The notes below the pieces were generated by a model that was given only the letters and a program-made list of their open reading frames with translations, was not told the DNA's origin and searched no databases. Shown here piece by piece: positions 53,074 to 60,832 of a DNA stretch of 64,000 nucleotides (its first letter is position 1; the number at the start of each line of letters is the position of its first letter). The stretch is taken from the NCBI RefSeq assembly GCF_900116235.1, contig NZ_FPAA01000006.1:170853-234852 (forward strand). Reading direction: 5' to 3'. The position numbers and the translations under genes are program-made. The DNA comes from Marininema halotolerans (GTDB lineage Bacteria > Bacillota > Bacilli > Thermoactinomycetales > DSM-45169).

Positions 53074-54102
53074 ATGAGTACTCCGATTTTAGAAATAAAG
53101 GACCTACATGTCTCCTTTAAGACCTATGCAGGTGAAGTGCAAGCGGTACGAGGCGTTAATCTCCAATTAGAAAAAGGTGAAACCTTAGCGATTGTGGGCG
53201 AATCCGGTAGTGGGAAGAGTGTAACTGCTCAATCCATGATGCGCTTGATTCCATCCCCACCCGGTAAAATAAAAAAGGGTGAAATTTTGTTTGATGGCAA
53301 GGATCTTACGAAGATATCGGATAAGGAAATGTATCAGATCCGCGGTTCTGAAATTGGGATGATCTTTCAAGATCCAATGACCTCCCTGAATCCGACGATG
53401 ACAGTTGGGAAACAGATTATGGAAGGGTTGATGTGGCATCAAAGATTAAATAAAAATGAAGCCCAGCATCGAGCCATTGAAATGTTGCGCTTGGTGGGAA
53501 TTCCCACACCGGAAAAGAGAGTGAAACAATTCCCCCACCAATTCAGTGGTGGAATGAGGCAACGGGCGATGATTGCCATCTCTCTTGCGTGCAATCCCAA
53601 GATTCTGATTGCCGATGAACCAACTACAGCCCTTGACGTGACCATTCAAGCGCAAATCCTGGAGTTAATGAGAGATCTACAGATCAAAACGGAAACGGCC
53701 ATTATCTTAATTACCCATGATTTGGGTGTGGTTGCTGAAACTGCCCAGCGCGTTGCCGTGATGTATGGGGGGAAGATTGTAGAGACAGGGAAGGTAGAGG
53801 AGGTATTTTATCGCTCCCGTCACCCGTATACTTGGGGATTGATGGGCTCGATGCCCCGACTGGATATTGAACGGGATGAAGAACTGTCTCCCATCCCAGG
53901 CTCGCCTCCGGATCTCTTTGATCCGCCTAAAGGGTGTCCCTTTGCTGATCGTTGTCCCCATGCTATGCATATCTGCCATGATGAAATGCCTGAAGTGACC
54001 GAGGTGATTCCTGGGTCTCATCAAGTAGCCTGTTGGTTAGAGCATTCTGAAGCGCCATCGGTTGGGCGTGGGACGATGCAGGTCAACATTGCTTCCAAGT
54101 AA
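53074..54102 (+). CDS. oppD: Oligopeptide ABC transporter ATPase OppD
   Basis: A 342-residue ABC ATPase that powers OppBC. Walker A GESGSGKS (about 40-47), signature FSGGMRQRAMIA, Walker B ILIADEPTTALD and the switch histidine in LITHDLG are present. The C-terminal extension has the cysteine set GCPFADRCPHAMHIC and VACWL typical of OppD/DppD. No oppF follows, so the ATPase would be a homodimer or use a partner encoded elsewhere. The next element is the metX riboswitch with its own promoter. Confidence 0.95.
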   Translation: MSTPILEIKDLHVSFKTYAGEVQAVRGVNLQLEKGETLAIVGESGSGKSVTAQSMMRLIPSPPGKIKKGEILFDGKDLTKISDKEMYQIRGSEIGMIFQDPMTSLNPTMTVGKQIMEGLMWHQRLNKNEAQHRAIEMLRLVGIPTPEKRVKQFPHQFSGGMRQRAMIAISLACNPKILIADEPTTALDVTIQAQILELMRDLQIKTETAIILITHDLGVVAETAQRVAVMYGGKIVETGKVEEVFYRSRHPYTWGLMGSMPRLDIERDEELSPIPGSPPDLFDPPKGCPFADRCPHAMHICHDEMPEVTEVIPGSHQVACWLEHSEAPSVGRGTMQVNIASK

Positions 54103-54106
54103 GCGC

Positions 54107-54136
54107 TTGACAACCGACAGAGGTTCATCATAAGAT
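54107..54136 (+). promoter_or_regulatory. Promoter of the metX leader
   Basis: TTGACA (54107-54112) and TAAGAT (54131-54136) are 18 bases apart. Confidence 0.7.
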
Positions 54137-54165
54137 GAGCTAAATAAAAAATTGAAAATCCTTAT

Positions 54166-54287
54166 TCTTCTTATCCAGAGCGGCGGAGGGACTGGCCCGA
54201 TGATGCCGCGGCAACCCCATTTCCTTAAGTGGAAGGGAGGGTGCTAATTCCTGCAGGGTGAAAACTTCATCCTGGAAGATGAGAAGA
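54166..54287 (+). promoter_or_regulatory. SAM-I riboswitch (S box)
   Basis: The S-box core is clear: TATCCAGAGCGGCGGAGGGA (54172-54191) and ACTGGCCCGATGATGCC with GGCAACC to about 54217. P1 forms between TCTTCTTATC (54166-54175) and GATGAGAAGA (54278-54287). S-adenosylmethionine binding should favour the terminator at 54324. Confidence 0.95.
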
Positions 54288-54323
54288 GGTACTGGTTTGT
54301 GAATGGTAATCATTGTGTAATCC

Positions 54324-54357
54324 AGCCCTCTTCGTATTAACGAAGAGGGCTTTTATT
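54324..54357 (+). terminator. Terminator of the S box
   Basis: AGCCCTCTTCGT (54324-54335) pairs perfectly with ACGAAGAGGGCT (54340-54351), followed by TTTAT. Confidence 0.93.
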
Positions 54358-54388
54358 GTGATCGATGTTAAAGAGGGAGGGGACAACG

Positions 54389-55510
54389 ATGTCATTTACG
54401 ACGAAGTCTACGGGGCATCACAGGATTGGAGTGGCAAAGGGTGAGGGTAGCCTCCAACGGGTATCAATTGGAGATGTTCCATTAGACTCGGGAGTCGTAT
54501 TGCCTGAGGTAGAGGTCGTAGTAGAGACAGCGGGTTCCTTCTCTGCTGACGCGAATAATGCGGTGCTAGTTTGTCATGCTTTAACGGGGGATGCCCATGC
54601 AGTTGGAAATGAGGAGAAACCTGGATGGTGGAGAGGATTAATTGGTCCCCAGGGGTATATTAATACCGAAAAATGGTTTGTCATCACGATGAATGTATTG
54701 GGGGGGTGCAATGGAACCACAGGTCCGACCTCGATCAATCCTCAAACGGGAAAGCATTATCGGTCCGACTTTCCGTATGTAAGCATCCGGGATATGGTAC
54801 GTGTACAGAAACGATGTTTGGACGTACTGGGGATTTCTTATCTACATGCGATCATTGGTGGGTCCATGGGTGGGATGATGGTTTTAGAATGGGGATTACT
54901 TTTTCCAGAATGTGTGGGACGTTTAGTTCCAATAGCGACAGCGAGTTCATTGACACCGACAGCGATTGCCTATAATGATATTGGTCGGCAAGCGATTGTG
55001 TCCGACCCAGATTTTAAACAAGGGAATTATGATTACGCACAACCGCCTACCAAAGGGTTGGCGATTGCACGGATGATGGGCATGATTACGTATCGTACTA
55101 ATTCCTTGTTTGAAAAACGCTTTAGCCGTGCATTGCAAGCAGGCGTGCAGGAAGGGGAGGATTCGGTTTTTCAAATTGAGAGTTATCTTCGCTATCAAGG
55201 GAGAAAACTTGCCGAACGCTTTGACGCCAATAGTTATTTGAGGCTATTGAAGGCAATGGATACCCACGACCTGGGCTGGGGTAGAGGGGGTGTGACGAAA
55301 GCGCTTCGTCAATTACAGTGTCCCGTCCTAGTGATTGGTTTTCAGGAAGATATTTTATTTCCAATTGACCAACAACGGCAACTTTATCAGCATATTCAAC
55401 ATGTACATCCAAGCAATCAGTTTCTAGAGATGACATCCGAGTATGGACATGATGCATTTTTGATCGAGTTTGATGAATGGGGTTCCGCTACACGGGACTT
55501 TCTTGGGTAA
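54389..55510 (+). CDS. metX: Homoserine O-acetyltransferase
   Basis: A 373-residue alpha/beta hydrolase-fold acyltransferase for methionine synthesis. The nucleophile elbow GGSMGG has the catalytic serine at about 159; the aspartate lies in GFQEDILFP and the histidine in YGHDAFL near the C-terminus. The family segments VCHALTGDAH and NVLGGCNGTTGPTS are present. The ATG at 54389 has AGGGAGGGG six bases upstream. MetX can use acetyl- or succinyl-CoA in different bacteria; acetyl is assumed. The S box makes it methionine-regulated. Confidence 0.92.
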   Translation: MSFTTKSTGHHRIGVAKGEGSLQRVSIGDVPLDSGVVLPEVEVVVETAGSFSADANNAVLVCHALTGDAHAVGNEEKPGWWRGLIGPQGYINTEKWFVITMNVLGGCNGTTGPTSINPQTGKHYRSDFPYVSIRDMVRVQKRCLDVLGISYLHAIIGGSMGGMMVLEWGLLFPECVGRLVPIATASSLTPTAIAYNDIGRQAIVSDPDFKQGNYDYAQPPTKGLAIARMMGMITYRTNSLFEKRFSRALQAGVQEGEDSVFQIESYLRYQGRKLAERFDANSYLRLLKAMDTHDLGWGRGGVTKALRQLQCPVLVIGFQEDILFPIDQQRQLYQHIQHVHPSNQFLEMTSEYGHDAFLIEFDEWGSATRDFLG

Positions 55511-55593
55511 ATTCTTCTTTCCGCCTCGTTCACAGGATTGGATGAGGGTATAAGAAATGTCGTATATCGGAAGTAAGCCCATTGGCACGCTCC

Positions 55594-55623
55594 TTGACGC
55601 GTCTTAAACCTTGGGAGTACAAT
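55594..55623 (+). promoter_or_regulatory. Promoter of the sdhCAB operon
   Basis: TTGACG (55594-55599) and TACAAT (55618-55623) are 18 bases apart. The leader to sdhC is about 145 nt and contains a small hairpin ACCGGCA-CTT-TGCCGGT at 55674-55690. Confidence 0.7.
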
Positions 55624-55776
55624 AACTATGAAACCTCATGAAACTTCTTGATTCCATAGTGATTCCAAAGATTACCGGCACTTTGCCGGTTACACTTTTG
55701 TGGAGAGAAGTTTTTTGATGAGGAGTTTGGTGTAAAGTAAGTGCACAACCTTAAAAGGGGCAATAGGGGGAAGAAA

Positions 55777-56427
55777 ATGAGTACGCACCGTAGTTTCTTT
55801 AACCGGCGGCTACACTCCCTGTTGGGTGTCATCCCAGTCGGCTTTTTTTTGCTTGAGCACCTGTGGACCAATTATCATGCCACCCAAGGGGCAGCTGCCT
55901 TTGAAGAGAAAGTAAACTGGTTGTGGGACATTCCGTTCTTGGCTGTGTTGGAGATCTTCTTCATCTTTTTGCCGTTGATGTATCATGGCGTGTACGGTTT
56001 GTATATCGCTTTTACAGCGCAAAATAATGTAGGAAACTTCGGCACTTTTCGTAACGTGATGTTTATGTTACAACGGGTAACTGGCGTCATTACTTTAATT
56101 TTTGTCACGATTCATGTGTGGCAGACTCGATTACAAGTTGCTTTGAATGATATGTCAGCAGCAGACCTCAGTCATCAGACTGCAGAAGTACTAAGTAATC
56201 CGATTAATGTTATTTTGTATCTCATTGGTATTGTAGCAGCGGTTTTCCATTTCTCTAATGGAATGTGGTCTTTCCTCGTAAGTTGGGGTATTACAGTCGG
56301 GCCTCGTGCTCAGCGGGTTTCTACCTGGATTTGGATGGGTGTTTTTGTACTCCTGTCGTATATCGGTATTCAAGCAATGCTTGCGTTTACCAGTCCAGAA
56401 TTCACTAGTATGTTGGCTCATCGTTAA
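55777..56427 (+). CDS. sdhC: Succinate dehydrogenase cytochrome b558 subunit
   Basis: A 216-residue membrane anchor of complex II, with five membrane segments and di-heme b as in B. subtilis SdhC. Candidate heme histidines occur in EHLWTNYH, MYHGVYG, TIHVWQ and FHFSNGMW. It passes electrons from SdhB to menaquinone. The ATG at 55777 has ATAGGGGG upstream; a GTG at 55741 would add 12 residues without a clear site. First gene of sdhCAB. Confidence 0.93.
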   Translation: MSTHRSFFNRRLHSLLGVIPVGFFLLEHLWTNYHATQGAAAFEEKVNWLWDIPFLAVLEIFFIFLPLMYHGVYGLYIAFTAQNNVGNFGTFRNVMFMLQRVTGVITLIFVTIHVWQTRLQVALNDMSAADLSHQTAEVLSNPINVILYLIGIVAAVFHFSNGMWSFLVSWGITVGPRAQRVSTWIWMGVFVLLSYIGIQAMLAFTSPEFTSMLAHR

Positions 56428-56445
56428 GAAAGGGGCACTGCCATC

Positions 56446-58218
56446 ATGAAAGAGAAAGTCATCGTCGTCGGCGGCGGCCTCGCAGGCTTAATGGCTACGA
56501 TTAAAGTGGCCGAAGCGGGAGCCGATGTCGACCTCTTTTCCGTCGTACCTGTAAAACGTTCTCATTCGGTTTGCGCCCAGGGCGGGATCAATGGGGCTGT
56601 TAACACCAAAGGGGAAGGCGATTCTCCTTGGGAACACTTTGATGATACCGTATATGGTGGGGACTTCCTTGCGAACCAGCCACCAGTTAAAGCTATGACT
56701 GAAGCAGCACCGGGAGTTATCTACTTAATGGACCGAATGGGCGTTCCTTTTAACCGTACGCCAGAAGGTCTGCTTGATTTCCGCCGCTTCGGGGGTACCA
56801 AACATCACCGCACAGCCTTTGCTGGTGCGACAACCGGGCAACAACTTCTTTACGCACTGGACGAGCAAGTTCGTCGCTGGGAAGTGGCTGGTCGAGTTAC
56901 CAAATACGAGATGTGGGAATTCCTCTCCGTTATTCAAGACGATGAAGGACGTTGCCGTGGAATTATTGCGCAAGATCGTCGGAGCATGGAAATCCACTCG
57001 TTCCAAGCAGATGCTGTGATTATGGCAACTGGTGGACCGGGGATCGTCTTTGGTAAATCGACTAACTCGCTAATTAATACGGGTACTGCAGCCAGTGCGG
57101 TCTATCAACAAGGCGTCTACTATGCAAACGGTGAGTTTATCCAAGTTCACCCCACGGCAATTCCTGGGGACGATAAACTCCGTTTAATGTCTGAATCCGC
57201 TCGTGGTGAGGGTGGACGTGTTTGGACATATAAAGACGGGAAGCCTTGGTATTTCCTTGAAGAGATGTATCCGGCTTATGGAAACTTGGTTCCACGGGAT
57301 ATTGCGACTCGTGCGATCTTCAAGGTCTGTGTGGATATGAAGCTCGGGGTGAATGGAGAGAATACCGTATACCTGGACCTCTCCCACAAAGATCCGAAAG
57401 AGCTCGATGTTAAACTGGGTGGGATCATCGAGATATATGAGAAGTTCATGGGTGAAGATCCTCGTAAAGTGCCGATGAAAATCTTCCCAGCTGTTCACTA
57501 TTCCATGGGTGGTATGTGGGTTGACTTCAACCAAATGACCAACATCCCAGGGCTTTTTGCAGCAGGTGAATGTGAGTATCAATACCATGGCGCGAACCGC
57601 CTGGGTGCAAACTCCCTTCTCTCCTGTATCTATGGTGGAATGGTTGCTGGACCTAATGCGCTGGAGTACATTCGTGGGTTGGATAAGTCAGCAGATGACC
57701 TCTCTTCCAACGTCTTTGATACCCAACGTGAAGTGGAACAGCAAAAATACGACAACATCCTGAAGATGGATGGGGATGAAAACCCCTACAAAATCCATAA
57801 AGAACTTGGTGAGTGGATGACGGATAATGTGACGGTAGTTCGTTACAATGACCGTCTGAAAGCGACCGATGACAAGATCCAAGAACTGATGGAGCGTTAT
57901 AAACGGATCAATGTAACGGACACAGGGAAGTGGAACAACCAATCCGCTGCCTTCATCCGGCAACTTTGGAACATGCTCGAGCTGGCACGTGTCATTACGA
58001 TTGGTGCATACAACCGGAATGAGAGTCGTGGTGCTCACTATAAACCCGACTTCCCTGAACGGAATGATGAAGAGTTCCTAAAAACCACGAAGGCAAAGCA
58101 TACGCCTAATGGTCCAGTCTTTGAATATGAAGACGTCGACACTTCCCTGATCGAACCTCGTGCCCGCCGCTATGATGTGGCGAAGCAATCCGAGGAGAAA
58201 GGGGCAAAACAAGCATGA
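56446..58218 (+). CDS. sdhA: Succinate dehydrogenase flavoprotein subunit
   Basis: A 590-residue subunit that oxidises succinate to fumarate with covalent FAD. The FAD motif VIVVGGGLAGLMATIKVAEAG is at the N-terminus, the flavin-linking histidine in KRSHSVCAQGG, and active-site segments HRTAFAGATTG and HYSMGGMWVD follow. It lies 18 bases after sdhC with AAAGGGG and overlaps sdhB by four bases (ATGA). Confidence 0.97.
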   Translation: MKEKVIVVGGGLAGLMATIKVAEAGADVDLFSVVPVKRSHSVCAQGGINGAVNTKGEGDSPWEHFDDTVYGGDFLANQPPVKAMTEAAPGVIYLMDRMGVPFNRTPEGLLDFRRFGGTKHHRTAFAGATTGQQLLYALDEQVRRWEVAGRVTKYEMWEFLSVIQDDEGRCRGIIAQDRRSMEIHSFQADAVIMATGGPGIVFGKSTNSLINTGTAASAVYQQGVYYANGEFIQVHPTAIPGDDKLRLMSESARGEGGRVWTYKDGKPWYFLEEMYPAYGNLVPRDIATRAIFKVCVDMKLGVNGENTVYLDLSHKDPKELDVKLGGIIEIYEKFMGEDPRKVPMKIFPAVHYSMGGMWVDFNQMTNIPGLFAAGECEYQYHGANRLGANSLLSCIYGGMVAGPNALEYIRGLDKSADDLSSNVFDTQREVEQQKYDNILKMDGDENPYKIHKELGEWMTDNVTVVRYNDRLKATDDKIQELMERYKRINVTDTGKWNNQSAAFIRQLWNMLELARVITIGAYNRNESRGAHYKPDFPERNDEEFLKTTKAKHTPNGPVFEYEDVDTSLIEPRARRYDVAKQSEEKGAKQA

Positions 58219-58985
58219 GCCAATCAGCGACGGCGACGCAGAAAAAAACCGTAAAGTTTATTATTACTCGGCAAGATTCCCCGGACTCCCAACCCTTCGT
58301 CGAAGAATTTGAGTTGGAATGGCGCCCCAATATGACCGTCAACTCTTCGCTCATGGAGATCCAACGGAATCCGGTAAACTGTAAAGGGAATAAAGTAGAC
58401 CCGGTCTCTTGGGAGGCGAACTGCCTGGAGGAAGTTTGCGGTGCATGTTCCATGGTGATCAATGGAACCCCACGTCAAGCGTGTACTGCATTGATAGATA
58501 ACCTTTCCCAACCCATTCGTGTCGAACCGATGAAAACCTTCCCTGTGATGCGAGATCTGGCAGTGGATCGTAGCCGGATGTTCGATGCCTTGAAACGAGT
58601 AAAAGCATGGGTTCCCATCGATGGCACCCATGATCTCGGACCTGGACCACGGATGCCCGAAGTGGATCGTCAATGGCGTTATGAACTCTCCAAATGCATG
58701 ACCTGTGGTGTTTGTCTGCAAGCGTGTCCGAACGTCAACGAGAAATCCGACTTTATCGGACCCTTTGCAGTAGGACAAGTGGATCTCTTTAACAGTCATC
58801 CAACGGGTGGGATGAACAAACAAGAGCGCCTCGATGCATTGACTGAGGACGGTGGCCTCCAAGAATGCGGAAACTCCCAAAACTGCGTTCAGGCATGTCC
58901 AAAAGGCATTCCACTAACAACGGCTATTGGTCGTATGAACCGGGAAAGCACAAAACAGATCTTCCGGAAATGGCTATCCGTTTAA
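58215..58985 (+). CDS. sdhB: Succinate dehydrogenase iron-sulfur subunit
   Basis: A 256-residue subunit with three clusters. The 2Fe-2S ligands lie in the ANCLEEVCGACSM region (about 76-88), and the two bacterial-ferredoxin-type motifs are CMTCGVCLQACP and CGNSQNCVQACPKGIP. It connects SdhA with the heme-bearing SdhC. The ATG overlaps the sdhA stop. A strong terminator follows, so gerE, which follows sdhB in B. subtilis, is not in this operon. Confidence 0.96.
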   Translation: MSQSATATQKKTVKFIITRQDSPDSQPFVEEFELEWRPNMTVNSSLMEIQRNPVNCKGNKVDPVSWEANCLEEVCGACSMVINGTPRQACTALIDNLSQPIRVEPMKTFPVMRDLAVDRSRMFDALKRVKAWVPIDGTHDLGPGPRMPEVDRQWRYELSKCMTCGVCLQACPNVNEKSDFIGPFAVGQVDLFNSHPTGGMNKQERLDALTEDGGLQECGNSQNCVQACPKGIPLTTAIGRMNRESTKQIFRKWLSV

Positions 58986-59018
58986 AAAAACTCCCCCTGG
59001 ATAAGGGGGAGTTTTTTT
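58984..59018 (+). terminator. Terminator after sdhB
   Basis: AAAAAAACTCCCCC (58984-58997) pairs perfectly with GGGGGAGTTTTTTT (59005-59018). Confidence 0.95.
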
Positions 59019-59181
59019 ATAATGAAATTTATCATGCATTTTCAATTAGATAAGTCTGTTCGTAGATTTTTATTTTCACTTAATTGTTTAGTGGGAGGCT
59101 AAACTCTGTATCATCAATTACCCACCCCATACTCATTGGTGGTACATAGAATGTGGCAACAATATGGATGGAGGAGTGCGT

Positions 59182-59727
59182 GTGAAGAAATTGGTGAAAG
59201 CGCTACAAGCATTTCCGCCGACTCCAGGGATCATTCGACAGGTAGAGGGACGCCATTTTATTGCGCAGTCTGAGTTGTTAACTCCAGGAGGACGTACTTA
59301 TGCATGGGGTGGGGTGTTTAATCCACCCAATTCGGGGGTCAATTTAGTCGTTGATCGGCTGACCTTTACTAATTTTTCACCTACGCCATTTACAGGCCGT
59401 ATCTATATCAATTCGTCTCCACCCGGAAAGAAAATACCAACAAAATTAGTCGCATCTTCCAATGCAACGCCTTTGCGAGTACCTCCTCCACAACCTAAAG
59501 CAACATTTAAATTTAATCCAAGGGTAAATCGTTTTCCAAAAGGAGGGAACTATCTTTTTACCCGTCGAATAAAACCCAATGAGACGGAAGTAGTCGATGA
59601 CTCAGAAACATCCGTGTATATCGTTGCACCTGGAGGTTCGATGTTAGGATTTTTTATTAGCGAAATCCGTTCAGTGATCACAAGGAGTGTAATCGGTTGG
59701 TGGGAGGTGCCAATTCGTAGAGGGTGA
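59182..59727 (+). CDS. DUF6143-like protein
   Basis: A 181-residue protein with a conserved-looking core: HFIAQSELLTPGG, YAWGGVFNPPNSGVNL, NFSPTPFTGRIYIN and a C-terminal VAPGGSMLGFF. It recalls the DUF6143 proteins of Bacilli, whose function is unknown; many are found in spore formers. The GTG at 59182 has GGAGGAG five bases upstream; an ATG at 59164 in the same frame lies before that site. A CATAGAAT (59145-59152) resembles mother-cell sporulation -10 elements, which is suggestive only. Confidence 0.7.
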   Translation: MKKLVKALQAFPPTPGIIRQVEGRHFIAQSELLTPGGRTYAWGGVFNPPNSGVNLVVDRLTFTNFSPTPFTGRIYINSSPPGKKIPTKLVASSNATPLRVPPPQPKATFKFNPRVNRFPKGGNYLFTRRIKPNETEVVDDSETSVYIVAPGGSMLGFFISEIRSVITRSVIGWWEVPIRRG

Positions 59728-59790
59728 TTTGTAATACGAGGTTGAACTTGTAAAATGGGTTTGAGGTTTCGCGTAGATCGATGAAGACAT

Positions 59791-59828
59791 AAAAAAGCTT
59801 CCGTGGGATTAGCACGGAAGCTTTTTTT
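59791..59828. terminator. Bidirectional terminator between the DUF6143-like and DUF1002 genes
   Basis: A 15-bp perfect stem (59791-59805 with 59813-59827) with A- and T-runs on both sides serves the two convergent genes. Confidence 0.95.
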
Positions 59829-59835
59829 ATGGCGT

Positions 59836-60738
59836 TTAACCACTGAACAGGGAGCTGAAAAAGTCCTTGATCCAGTTCATCAACTTATCGAAGAATCCTT
59901 GCGCTTCAGGGGAGTCGATAATATTTTGGAAATTTTTCTGGAGATCCCCTTTGAGGCCTTGGAGTTGACCTTGGAGCGCGCTCCAGTCAATGTTATCGAG
60001 CTGAGAAAATTGGAACATGACGTTGGTAATGTTGTTGATGTCTTGGTTATTGAGGTTGATATTGAGATCACGTCCGACGTTGACGACGATATCGCGAACT
60101 TCATCTTGGCTTTTGGGTTGCTGCTTGGCAATCTCTTCTTTTACTTGGTTCATAAAATCGGCGGCTTTGTCTCCGCCTACTTTTTGACCTAGCTGCGAAG
60201 TTTGCTTCATTTCTTCATTGGCTACATTGCGTTGATCTTGGCTAATTTGTTTGTTGGTTGCCTTTTCAAAAGCCATCATGACCCCGGTAAGAGCAGCCGT
60301 TCCGGTCACTGGATGGGGTGAGGTGACATACACTTGAGCATCTTGGATTCCGGCGGTAATGAGTGCGTTGGCATACATTTGCTCGGTGACGCGTGTAACA
60401 TTTTTTGCTTTAACTTGAATCCCATTTCCGCCGTCCATGATGGTGATACGCGCGGAGGAATATGCTTTGTTATCACTGGGAGCTGGTCCATTGCTTGAAC
60501 CTGTATTGAGGTATTTACGAATGTCGTTAATTCCAACATTAATCGTTTGTACATTGGAGTCGACACCCATTTCTTGCAGTAAGGCTTGACGTTGATCTTG
60601 GCTGAGGTCAGCACCAAGTGTCACAACGGTTTTTCCTGATCCGGTTTCTGCTGAGGCAGATCCTGCCGGAACAGCGATTGCAGCAAATGCAAGTAAGGCA
60701 ACAAGGGCAATGGAAGCCCATTTTTTAAACATGGTCAT
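59836..60738 (-). CDS. Secreted DUF1002 family protein (YpuA-like)
   Basis: A 300-residue exported protein. The signal peptide ends near residue 30 (AGSASA). The DUF1002 core has KTVVTLGADLSQDQRQALLQEM, ARITIMDGGNGIQVKAKNVTRVT, and MYANALITAGIQDAQVYVTSPHPVTGTAALTGVM. The C-terminal part is helical, rich in Gln, Asn and Asp. The function of this family is unknown. The ATG at 60738 has AGAAGGGGG upstream on the minus strand. Confidence 0.88.
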   Translation of the reverse strand: MTMFKKWASIALVALLAFAAIAVPAGSASAETGSGKTVVTLGADLSQDQRQALLQEMGVDSNVQTINVGINDIRKYLNTGSSNGPAPSDNKAYSSARITIMDGGNGIQVKAKNVTRVTEQMYANALITAGIQDAQVYVTSPHPVTGTAALTGVMMAFEKATNKQISQDQRNVANEEMKQTSQLGQKVGGDKAADFMNQVKEEIAKQQPKSQDEVRDIVVNVGRDLNINLNNQDINNITNVMFQFSQLDNIDWSALQGQLQGLKGDLQKNFQNIIDSPEAQGFFDKLMNWIKDFFSSLFSG

Positions 60739-60832
60739 GGATAAAAACCCCCTTCTCCACTATATAGACGTTGAAAAGCAAAAAGATGTTTCACGTTACA
60801 CATAAATATTTCTGGAATAGTATCTGGCGGTC

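Noticed and set aside
58224..58880. A 218-codon minus-strand frame inside sdhB
   Set aside because: It is fully antisense to a well-conserved gene and shows no domain.
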